Shown: positions 1 to 7,806 of the stretch, in pieces
How the letters are laid out: each line of letters opens with the position of its first letter
Numbering within the stretch: position 1 is the first letter of the stretch
Assembly: GCA_002812745.2 (NCBI GenBank)
Contig: NCSJ02000536.1
Span: 1-19,795, forward strand
Reading direction: 5' to 3'
From: Scytalidium lignicola
Lineage: Eukaryota > Ascomycota > Leotiomycetes
Length of the DNA: 19,795 nt
Program-made: the position numbers and the translations under genes
Notes under the pieces: generated by a model
What the model saw: the letters and a program-made list of their open reading frames with translations, nothing else
Databases searched by the model: none
What the model was told of the DNA's origin: nothing

Positions 1-1
1 C

Positions 2-447
2 CAGTGGTGGACCATCGGCGGCACGAGCCTCAGCGCGCCGCTATGGGGCGCCATGTTGACGCTGGTTAACGAGAAGCGTATTGCCGCCGGCAAGAGCACG
101 CTGGGCTTTATTAATCCGACTCTGGTAAGCCGGTTTGAGTGGCAGGGTTTTTTCCTTCCTTTGTTCTTGTTTCAGTTTAGGGATTCGCGGATTTTGCTAA
201 TCAATTGTATATAGTACGCGCACCCAGAGGCGTTCAACGACATCACCATCGGGAACAACGACGGCTGCTACTCTCCTGATTTGTCGACAATCTGGGGTTT
301 CCCCGCTGCAAAGGGCTGGGATCCCGTGTCAGGTCTTGGGTACGAAAATAGCCTCTTCCCTTCTCACCAAACTTTGGTTGAACTAACAATGCTATATACA
401 GATCTCCAAATTTCCCTGTCCTAGAGTCAGTCTTGCTCGGCTTGTAA
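2..447 (+). CDS. S53 (sedolisin-type) serine peptidase, C-terminal part
   Basis: Only the last three exons lie in the window; the 5' part is outside. S53 peptidases are acid serine endo- or tripeptidyl-peptidases, usually secreted or vacuolar in fungi. The first exon carries GGTSLSAPLWG, the family's catalytic-serine motif (G-T-S-x-S-A-P). The second carries FNDITIG and GWDPVSGLG, whose Asp residues match the family's C-terminal calcium site. I place introns at 125-214 (GTAAGC...ATATAG, branch TGCTAAT) and 340-401 (GTACGA...ATACAG, branch AACTAAC). Splicing gives exons 2-124, 215-339 and 402-447, with the last joining in phase to read SPNFPVLESVLLGL and then TAA. The second intron interrupts the conserved GLG-(S/T)-PN stretch, which supports the splice choice. 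No stop codon or frameshift is seen, unlike most neighbours. Glu/Asp of the catalytic triad cannot be checked here. Family assignment is firm; tripeptidyl versus endo-acting is not decidable. Confidence 0.93.
125..214 (+). other. Spliceosomal intron in the S53 peptidase gene
   Basis: The 90-nt intron begins GTAAGC, has a TGCTAAT branch-like sequence near 195-201 and ends in ATATAG. Removing it joins the serine-motif exon to the exon with the calcium-site residues without a frame change. Confidence 0.85.
340..401 (+). other. Spliceosomal intron in the S53 peptidase gene
   Basis: The 62-nt intron begins GTACGA, has a clear AACTAAC branch site around 380-386 and ends ATACAG. It splits the Gly-Leu-Gly/Ser-Pro-Asn stretch. 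Without splicing the frame leaves the family consensus at once. Confidence 0.88.
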
Positions 448-1404
448 ATGTTGTAATGCTGAAATGCCACGTATACGATTCTTCAATGACTTTTCCTTTT
501 GTTCCAAAGTCATTATATGAAAGGAATCTTTATTCTTTTGATAGGATCATTATGTTAATAGGATAAAAATCAAGTTATTAAAGAATTAAAGCAGAATAGG
601 TATTACCAAGAAGTTCGATCTAGCATAAATGATAAACAAGCAATAATATATAATACAAGTCTTTTTTATGAAATTAAGTACAAAATGATTTATTTATAGA
701 AAAAAAAAAAGAATGACAATAGATAAGAATATATTTACTCTTTCAATAAGAAAACCAAAAAAAGTTTTACACTTGGAGCTGGGAAACAGTCATAACTGAC
801 GGTAGTAATACAAAAAACACAGAAATTATTCTTCATTTGCTATAATCTTAATATACATATTTCGTAAATTTTTACTGATACCAAAAGAATAATAGTATAT
901 TATTATCACAAGCATCAGTAATGGTTCTATTTATGATAAAAGACTCCGAGAGAAGTACAAAATAATAATGAAGCAAGAATTCATTCGATAGTGCTTAATC
1001 AAGGCTCATGAAATAAATAAAGAGCACTGTATCTTTACGAGCCCGAGGATCTACTGCAAAAGAGGTTCTTGGCTGTTTCTGCCTTTGGTATCAAATGGGT
1101 CTCCTTATATCTTGATCTATCCTGAACGGAACCCTTCAGAAAGCTGTTTTGTACTAGCCAGATCCATATATCACTTTTTAATAATTAAGCTTCCGCGTTG
1201 CTTTTCATCCTCTGGGTACTGTTCGATGAATTCAGCGCAAGGAAATTCACCAATGAATGAATGCACCGCCTCAGGCTGACGATTAGTGGTGGGGCTGCTC
1301 ATGCGAGGCTGAACAATCCAACTACTGTACTGACAGATGAAAACATCAAAAGGATCAAAGCGAGGGACTCACTCAACGTCAAAACCTGGCTCTATTATTG
1401 TATT
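448..1404. other. AT-rich intergenic block, probably RIP-degraded
   Basis: Apart from the peptidase 3' flank, this stretch is strongly AT-rich from about 480 to 1020, with runs of A and many TA dinucleotides and no sustained reading frame on either strand. That texture resembles the MULE relic at the right end of the window, so I infer an old RIP-mutated repeat, but I could not recognise a transposon protein here. The 1030-1404 part has a more ordinary base mix and holds one possible coding relic on the minus strand (1117-1302). Confidence 0.6.
1117..1302 (-). pseudogene. Possible decayed small ORF, unidentified
   Basis: On the minus strand an ATG at 1302-1300 opens a frame starting MSSPTTNRQPEAVHSF and passing through EFIEQYPEDEKQRG. 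It ends at TGA (1173-1171), after which the same frame continues for 17 plausible codons (YMDLASTKQLSEGF...) to a TAG at 1119-1117. The acidic, hydrophilic composition looks more protein-like than the surrounding sequence, but no family is recognised and the length is short. It could be the tail or head of a gene destroyed by the adjacent AT-rich repeat, or chance. Confidence 0.22.
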
Positions 1405-4340
1405 ATGGCTGACTAGAATATCTACCTCCGGTACAAGCGCGACACTCAGCAGCTGCTTTGCTGGATGATCCACGCCTCCAACAACATCCTCAACTCCCTG
1501 CCATCTCCGAGGCCGCCCACCTCCGCGACATCAGCTGTCACAGCCAATACCACCGGCCAAATCCATGCCTCCGCTCTCGTGCCCACCGCGAATCTCATCG
1601 CCAAATACGTCAGCCCCATCCCATCTACCATATATCGTCTGTTCCAGTCTGTTATTGAAGCCAGAACCACGACCCATGAGGCGTTCCAGCGAATGGCCGC
1701 TAGCAAACCCGATCCTGAAATAGAGAAGAACAACGCGTCTCACAAGCGCTTCATCGACACTCTAACTGAGGCATTTGAGGCCCTTGGAGGCAAAACATGG
1801 GCACAGAACGCTCGAACCGGAGGCCACCACGAAGAGGAAGAGAACCTCGATGTGACCACTTTTGCAAATAAATTCGCTGCCCTCAGTATCAGTGGATTTA
1901 GTGATCTGCATGATATCAAGGATGACAGTGAAAGTGATGGTGATGGTGACGGTGACGAGGATGAAGAAGACGGGGAAGTAGTCGATGGAATGACCAGCAG
2001 TAGTGCTGGGCCGAAGCAGAGGGCGAGGAGGTCCACACAGAAGGGTAAGAAAGGCAAAGGCAAGCGAGGCAAGAAAGGAAAAGGAAAATGGACGCCCGAG
2101 GCGGCAGTCGGACCAGAAACAACCCTCGACGATGTGCCGTTGGAAAGCTATCAGATCATTGAAGATGAGACTGGGCTCGTCACCGACTATCTCATGGCTG
2201 TTTACTCGCTCGTCCAACAGTGGACTGAGCTTCGAGGCCACCTGCAAGGCTTATGGCGCGATGTAGCATATGGTGACCTCAATAGCTCCGTGGCTGGTGC
2301 TCTTTCCAATATCGCCATTGCAATGATCAAACAGACCGAGTCAGCCATCTTTGTGGACTTCCTTGAGCACGAGTCTTACGAGACGGTTTTCAACACTATC
2401 ACACGTGGGAATGTAGAGAAAGCGCAAGGAATGTTCGCAGTGACTCTCTACGAAATTGAGCCAGGTTCCGGTAGTGCAAGACCCATTCAAGAGGTGGACG
2501 TTGATGTCGAGGAGCAACTTTTGCTACACACATACACAGATCTCTTCGACTTCATCACAGACTTCCAGAAAACTCGCAGCGGTAAACCAACGAAGCCTAT
2601 GCTGTCGGAAATCCGCGACTAGGATCCGAATTTGAATCTTCTACGTGCGAGCAAGGCGCAACGGCGTAAGTGGCGTAGATCATATACCATTAACTGGCTC
2701 TACGACTTGGTCAATCTATTTTCGGCAATCGTTGTCCAACGCATCACAATGAAAGGCCAACATTGGGTCCTCGAAAATATTGACTGGTCCGTCAAAGGAC
2801 CATGGAATAAGGACCGCAGATTATTCGGCTTGAATGAGTTTGCTGGCGAGATCACAACTCTGGCAATGCAGAAACCGGGTACGGATATTCGACGCATGAT
2901 TCTTCCTCATCATGTTTTTCAGCTTCAATGCATCGTTGATTCTCTGGCAGTATCTCGGGGTTGGTCGTTTAACTTGATGGGCCATGCTGTCAGTTCTCCT
3001 GCACGACAATTTCGTCCCAGAAGGGATGTGGATATCTTTTTGGATCGTCTAAATGAGAGAATGGGACATGGATACTGCCACGCTGTTGATGTACTAATCC
3101 AAATCCTCGAGAAAGATAGGCCACTGCATAACGATTCGAATAACAACAACACGAAGATATGTAATATATTAAAGGATTTCATGCAGGATTTTGTAAATTG
3201 GCTTGGAGAATCGATGTACATGTTTGGTTTGACTACTATCCCTCCGTCTCGCTTCACCAATTGCAACGCGAACGGCCTGTGGGAGTATTTCCCATTTTCT
3301 GCGGCGTGGGCCTTCTCGAAGCACTAAAGCTTTCATATGATATGAACTTCGCGTTTTGGGATACAATACCAGAGCCAATGTGTATTATGCACCTACATAA
3401 TATGCTAGTGCAGAAGGGCCTCATCAAAGAGCCAATTGGGCTCTATGCCAGCTTTCAAGAATTATTCCCAAGTGAATTCTTCATCGATGGTAAGGCGCCT
3501 GTAAATGGATTTTACGAAGCTTTTCTCGCAATATGCCACAAAACAGGCTCCCGTCGTGCAACGTTTGAACGGCGGTCCTTTAGATGGAATGCTCTTCGAA
3601 CGGATGAAGACATACATGGCCTTCTAAGCCCAAAAGTGAACCGTTTCTTCAGACGCAGTTCAATACTCGGCGCTTATCACGACGCAAACTGGATCCCCGA
3701 GCGTATTCCTGACGAGGACATTGATGTATGAACATCATTAGCCATGCTGCGTCTTTCCAAAACCAAAATTACAACCGATCCAGAAACCGGTAAGAAGAAA
3801 ATGGAGGACACGGACCTGGTTCGTCGTGCTCGATCTAGCGGGATGACTGACGAGGCGATGATTGAAAAGGCATCACGTATTGAAAGTATCAGCAAAGATC
3901 CGCAAGGGGAGAAAATGCTCGAGAAAGTCATAGCCTCCCTCCCCAAAGGCTACGAATTCTTGCCCCCGCCCCAGCAACAACATGACAGTGGCAAGGGACT
4001 CGTCAGCAGTAGTGAATATCTGGACCTTTTGAAACTTGACTTGGTGGGTTGTATCAGCGGCTACCATCCTGTTTGCGCCTTGAACTACGTTTGGGCCACC
4101 ATAGAAATCATGACGTGGTTTATGTGCGTTGAGGAGAAATTGAAGCTCTTGCGGAATCCGTTGTGGGTCAGAGCTTATGAAAATGACCCGCTCATGGCAC
4201 AGCATAAGAGGAGTTCATTCACAGCGCTAGTGCTGGCTGAGGAAGATCAAGAGTGTATGGAAGTGATGGTGAATGTATTCCAGGAGTTTAGAGTGGGATT
4301 TATGGCGCACATATACTGGGAGGATCTAGACAGTTATTAG
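1405..4340 (+). pseudogene. DUF6604-domain protein, full length but disabled
   Basis: One frame of about 978 residues is recovered if four lesions are ignored. ATG at 1405 reads M-A-D, then TAG at 1414-1416, then NIYLRYKRDTQQLLCWMI, the Tyr-Lys-Arg-Asp-Thr opening I associate with fungal DUF6604 proteins. A second in-frame TAG lies at 2620-2622, between IRD and DPNLNLLRASKAQRR. At about 3294-3300 one base is lost: the frame leaves after GLWEYFPF and resumes one frame over as CGVGLLEALKLSYDM. An in-frame TGA at 3729-3731 precedes SLAMLRLSKTK. The true end is TAG after EDLDSY. All three stops fit single C-to-T changes (CAG or CGA). Inside are an acidic stretch (about 1918-1980) followed by a Lys/Arg-rich segment (about 2020-2095, nuclear-signal-like). 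The function of DUF6604 is unknown. A downstream ATG at 1465 would avoid only the first stop. Nonsense plus frameshift make a working product unlikely. Confidence 0.8.
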
Positions 4341-4907
4341 ACCATTGCGATTGCCCTCCTCCCAATCCACGGTACTCTGAAGAGATGCGTTAAGGTGTGC
4401 GGAGATGAGGTATAAATTGAAATTATTAGGGGAGTTTATATGCTGCTGTATTTGGAATAGAGCAGTGATGAGCGAGGTTTTTAAATTTTACACTCACTGT
4501 TCCCCATTTTTTGTGGCACACTGAGCCTGTAGCTCTATGCTATTATTGTGACGTTATAAATTATATACATTTTAAACTTTCTCTAGTACATTCCGCCGTT
4601 ACTGCGTGTAACTGCCTGTGTACGTTTGAAGCGCAATTCCACTCTTTTGCACAAGTGACTTCATTTCAACCCGTCGAGGAGAGCTAAGGATGAGTTAAAG
4701 GAAGTTTTATTTTCAAGCAATAGTTTAATGAAGGACTAATAGCACGAATCTTTGTTGTGATAAGCTGGGTGCATGTGGGTTTCAAATATATAGAATTGTA
4801 GATGCCTGTCGTCCGATAATCCTCAATATGCCTGTAGAACGATCAATTCCGCATTAAAATATTCTACTTCCACTACTGAAAAAATCCGAAATTCTTCAAA
4901 CAAGCAA
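4341..4907. other. Convergent intergenic region, no gene seen
   Basis: This stretch separates the 3' end of the DUF6604 pseudogene from the 3' end of the SnoaL-like gene, so it should hold two converging 3' flanks. It is moderately AT-rich, with TATAAATTATATACA around 4554-4568, but I see no sustained frame, RNA gene or clear repeat. Confidence 0.5.
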
Positions 4908-5879
4908 CTACTGTCCTCCTGCAGCTAGGCTTAAGGTCTGTGTACCGCTGAAAAGCCACTTACCATCCTGCCTGTGAAGCCCCAGGACATCGATCCCAGT
5001 TGATTGAGGCTGCCCATTCAGGAAAGTTGTAAAACGCATCCAAACAAAGCCCGTGTCTCCTGCGATGCGTACTATGCGGTCCTCAAATTCCTCTGTCCAC
5101 TTGGTGTCGACTGGCAGACTGGCCGCCCACCCCGTCATCTGCTGGACCGCATCGGCCACAAGCGCTCCTGTTGGCGCATCAGGCAGCTTGTGACGGACAA
5201 ACCTAGTGCCAGGTAACGCCCAGTCATCTAGGTTGTCGATACCACGCGCTTTGAATCCCTCCTCGGCGAAATGCATGAGCCTTTCTATACCAGGTGTGAT
5301 CTCTTTTTCAACCGGAGGTAGAGGAGTACTGGCATCTGGATGTGAGTGCATCAAACCAGAGACCTTCCAGCTGCTATCGGGCTTGACGAGGAAGAAGATC
5401 GTGTAGGAGCGGAAAAGCACGCTATTATTGGGGGCAGTGCGCTCTAGAACAGCCCACACGGCCGCGATCTGGTCGCAGATATAGACTTCCGGCGTCGGGT
5501 CGGATCGTATTAGCTTATACGCGCCAGGATCCGTCTTACCCTCCTTCTCACAGCTCTCAGAAACATCGATTGCCTGACTGAGGCTGTGCTGAAAGTTTCC
5601 ATGGACGCTCCATGAGACGAAATGAATACCGGGCTCGAAAACAAGCTTTCTTGCCTCTTCGAAACGTGGCGGCGGATTCATTGCCGCGATGAATGAAGAA
5701 ATAACATCCAACACTGCGGGCTCCTCTTCGTGATTAATGTACTTCGACATGGTGTTCGATGAAATATAAGCTAAGCTCTTATGTGGATAACTTCGTCGTT
5801 GCAGGAGCCGTAGCTTTGGAAGAAGAAGGGGGGAATAAGAATGAAATACGGCACCGTTAATACGTACTGGCTTCGGCAA
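4908..5879 (-). CDS. SnoaL/NTF2-like fold protein, possibly tandem
   Basis: An uninterrupted single-exon frame of 323 codons ends in TAG. It resembles fungal SnoaL-like (NTF2-like) proteins: a first module from about residue 50 (VLDVISSFIAAMNPPPRF) ending in SSWKVSGLMHSH near 170-180. A second stretch near 280-318 (FTTFLNGQP... DGKWLFSGTQTLSL) looks like the closing strands of another such module. No catalytic residues can be named, so activity (hydratase, cyclase, isomerase or none) is open. Two starts are possible. ATG at 5879 adds 43 residues rich in Arg and hydrophobics (PKLRLLQRRSY), compatible with a mitochondrial presequence. ATG at 5750 (MSKYINHEEEP) starts just before the conserved part and is the conservative choice. 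It is the only complete gene here with no stop or frameshift, and its codon use looks undisturbed by RIP. It diverges from the HET-like relic. Confidence 0.72.
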   Translation of the reverse strand: MPKPVRINGAVFHSYSPLLLPKLRLLQRRSYPHKSLAYISSNTMSKYINHEEEPAVLDVISSFIAAMNPPPRFEEARKLVFEPGIHFVSWSVHGNFQHSLSQAIDVSESCEKEGKTDPGAYKLIRSDPTPEVYICDQIAAVWAVLERTAPNNSVLFRSYTIFFLVKPDSSWKVSGLMHSHPDASTPLPPVEKEITPGIERLMHFAEEGFKARGIDNLDDWALPGTRFVRHKLPDAPTGALVADAVQQMTGWAASLPVDTKWTEEFEDRIVRIAGDTGFVWMRFTTFLNGQPQSTGIDVLGLHRQDGKWLFSGTQTLSLAAGGQ

Positions 5880-6197
5880 AACACGTATTCCGGAAGAATG
5901 ATCTCTGATCCAACCAGCAAAGGATTATCCAGCTTCATGTGGCACAGGAAGGCTGTGGGCTTCTTCTGCTATTCTTCTAGGACTCGTGTTTTACGTTATC
6001 CGTGCCGCAATCTCTTCGCAACAGAACAGCCAGCCAAGTACCCAACAAAAGCTATCGTAAGACCCACAAGTTATCTCAAAGAGAGTTAGATTAGCTACAT
6101 ATAATAGGAGGAAGAGTTGGGGTCGATTATTGAATACACGTGAAGTCTAGGATCAGCGTGTGGGAGGATAAGCTTTTCAATCTAATCAGAAAGAGCC
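5880..6197. promoter_or_regulatory. Divergent intergenic region between SnoaL-like gene and HET-like relic
   Basis: By position this 318-bp gap is the upstream region of both the minus-strand SnoaL-like gene and the plus-strand HET-like relic. An ATATAATA stretch around 6097-6104 could be a TATA-type element for the rightward gene. No binding site can be assigned from sequence alone. An open frame across 5841-6089 overlaps the SnoaL gene start and looks accidental. Confidence 0.35.
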
Positions 6198-6631
6198 ATG
6201 CCTCGTTCATCCACAAAGCGGCCAGCTGGGGATCTTCCCCTACCAAAGCGCCAACGCATCGAGCCTTGTCAACGAAGTTCAGATAATGCGGAATATGAAG
6301 TCGATGGGGCCTCTAACGGCACGAATCAGGCTCACCAGATCTGCTATGAATGTCGCCAAATTGACTTCGACGCGATCTTCAGCGAAAACGTAAGAGATCC
6401 GAACCTTACAAGATCTGGCGCAGCAAGACATTTCCAATATCACATGTTCTTCTGCAAAGCAGTTGTCCACTGCACCAGTTTTTCAACAGCATAATAGAGC
6501 AGGCAAAAGACAAAATTGAGTAGCTTGATTCGGGCGGTTATAGACTTCGTGTACTCTCCACGAAGTACGAGTTCAGTGCTTCAGAGCTCGCATTTGACGA
6601 TTCGCCAGCATTCATAGTAATAGATTTATAA
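6198..6631 (+). pseudogene. HET-like protein, decayed N-terminal fragment
   Basis: ATG at 6198 opens MPRSSTKRPAGDLPLPKRQR, a basic NLS-like start, then ICYECRQIDFDAIF. A C-x-x-C pair followed by I-D-F-x-x-I-F is a pattern I associate with the region before the HET domain in fungal heterokaryon-incompatibility proteins. That frame stops at 6492-6494, but from about 6475 another frame continues with FFNSIIEQAKDKIE, then TAG (6521-6523), then LDSGGYRLRVLSTKYEF and ASELAFDDSPAF to TAA at 6629-6631. A frameshift plus a CAG-to-TAG-type change therefore explains the break. The HET domain proper (AxxYxW-like blocks) is absent; it would have lain in the AT-rich block downstream. The assignment rests on a short motif and is moderate. 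Confidence 0.5.
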
Positions 6632-7290
6632 ATAAAGTCTTGTATGAGAAGGAGCATAATCGATTTTCTAATAAAGCTTTCGGTTCTATACCCCTGCAAT
6701 TCATGTCTCTTTGGGGTAACTCTTTATTCTTAAGATTTTGCAAAGATCAATTCTACAAAACAGTTCGCCAACGAGCGAGTAATCTAGTCTGCAACTAAGC
6801 TATTGGCGAATGAGTCGTATTGGTGTATGAGCCGGAACATATCTGAGACGTAAAAGTCCTGTAATCTACTTCTAATTTTTCATCAAGAAACTCTTGTACC
6901 AGATTATCAAAGTCAAAGAATGCAAAAATGTAAAGTTTTGTGAGGAAAATATTAAAATGACTACAGCAGAGAAACTACTCTTATTTAAAGAATTATACTG
7001 GACTAAATATGCTTAAATGATTATATTAGTATAAATAGTATATTTTATTTTCTTCTGAGAGTCAATTAGCAATAAAACAAATTTTCTGTTTGTTGCTTAT
7101 ATTTTTGTCTGTATAATCAAAAATTAACTGTCCTTGAAAGTATAAATAAAACTGTAATTATTTAATCGACTATCAAGATAAAATATATAAACTAGTTAAA
7201 GGTTTCAGGTTGTTTAAGTTCAATTTACTATGTTTAAATGTTTTTACTAATTTAGTGATATATAATTGTTGGTAGAATAGTGGTTACGTA

Positions 7291-7307
7291 CACGTGATAT
7301 TCACGTG
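7291..7307. repeat. Perfect inverted repeat CACGTGA-TAT-TCACGTG
   Basis: Two 7-bp arms are separated by TAT, each containing the E-box-like CACGTG palindrome. It lies at the left edge of the GC-richer island, 18 bp before a longer hairpin. It may be part of a terminal inverted repeat of a small DNA transposon or a bHLH-type binding site. Neither can be shown here. Confidence 0.6.
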
Positions 7308-7324
7308 CCCCTGTAAGCTAGTCC

Positions 7325-7382
7325 CGATTAGGTAGTGGGAACGAGCGAAGCTCCTACAGCTTCGCCCTCCCACCCCTAATCG
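7325..7382. repeat. Long imperfect hairpin (58 nt)
   Basis: The outer arms CGATTAGG and CCTAATCG pair, continue through GTGGGA against TCCCAC, and close with GCGAAGCT and AGCTTCGC around a 5-nt loop (CCTAC). Small unpaired insertions separate the three helices. The structure is GC-rich inside an AT-rich block. It could be a MITE or transposon end, or a recombination product. It does not look like a tRNA or 5S rRNA. Confidence 0.6.
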
Positions 7383-7806
7383 TACAACAACCATGGAATA
7401 GCACAACGAGTATATTACGTATAATTGCGTACCGTACTTCGTGCTACAGGTGAACCGACAATAATTTAACAACAGATATTATTTGAAAAAACTATTAATA
7501 ATAAACCGTAACTTATTATATGTTTCATTCTTTAAATATATTGAAACGAGGATATTATACTTGGTAAAAAAGATAAATTCAAGATCTTCATAGCATAAAT
7601 ATATTAAGCAGGATTTCCTTATGAAATGATTTGGCTTTATGACTGTAATTAATAAACTTTTGTACAACTCATAAGCGTGGCTTTGGTCGAGGCGGAAGTC
7701 TTTGGCTGAGGCATGTATGGGCGTAATAGTTTGAAGACTTCAAGTGTCTTCTAGAATATAGCCTTCTAAATTTAAAAGGTCCTAGTGTCGTATTACTTAT
7801 ACTTTG

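Larger units (their letters stand above)
6632..7806. other. AT-rich RIP-like block with a GC-richer island
   Basis: The block is AT-rich with frequent stops in all frames, most strongly at 6940-7270 and 7470-7670. It probably contains the mutated remainder of the HET-like gene and/or a repeat. A GC-richer island at about 7285-7450 with a hairpin interrupts it. A minus-strand stretch from about 6969 to 6795 reads LTKLYIFAFFDFDNLVQEF and LDEKLEVDYRTFTSQ before TAG; it looks protein-like but is too short and isolated to name. Confidence 0.55.

Noticed and set aside
1762..2247. 161-codon minus-strand ORF opposite the DUF6604 gene
   Set aside because: It is antisense to the well-supported coding frame and its Ser/Phe/Leu-rich product mirrors the acidic and Lys-rich segments. 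It is a shadow.
3290..3304. Programmed ribosomal frameshifting in the DUF6604 gene
   Set aside because: The TTTT stretch is short and no typical slippery heptamer or downstream structure is evident. The gene also has three nonsense codons, so a simple deletion is the better explanation.
7285..7450. tRNA or 5S rRNA gene in the GC-richer island
   Set aside because: No cloverleaf, TTC-loop or A/B-box arrangement is visible, and the structure is one long hairpin.
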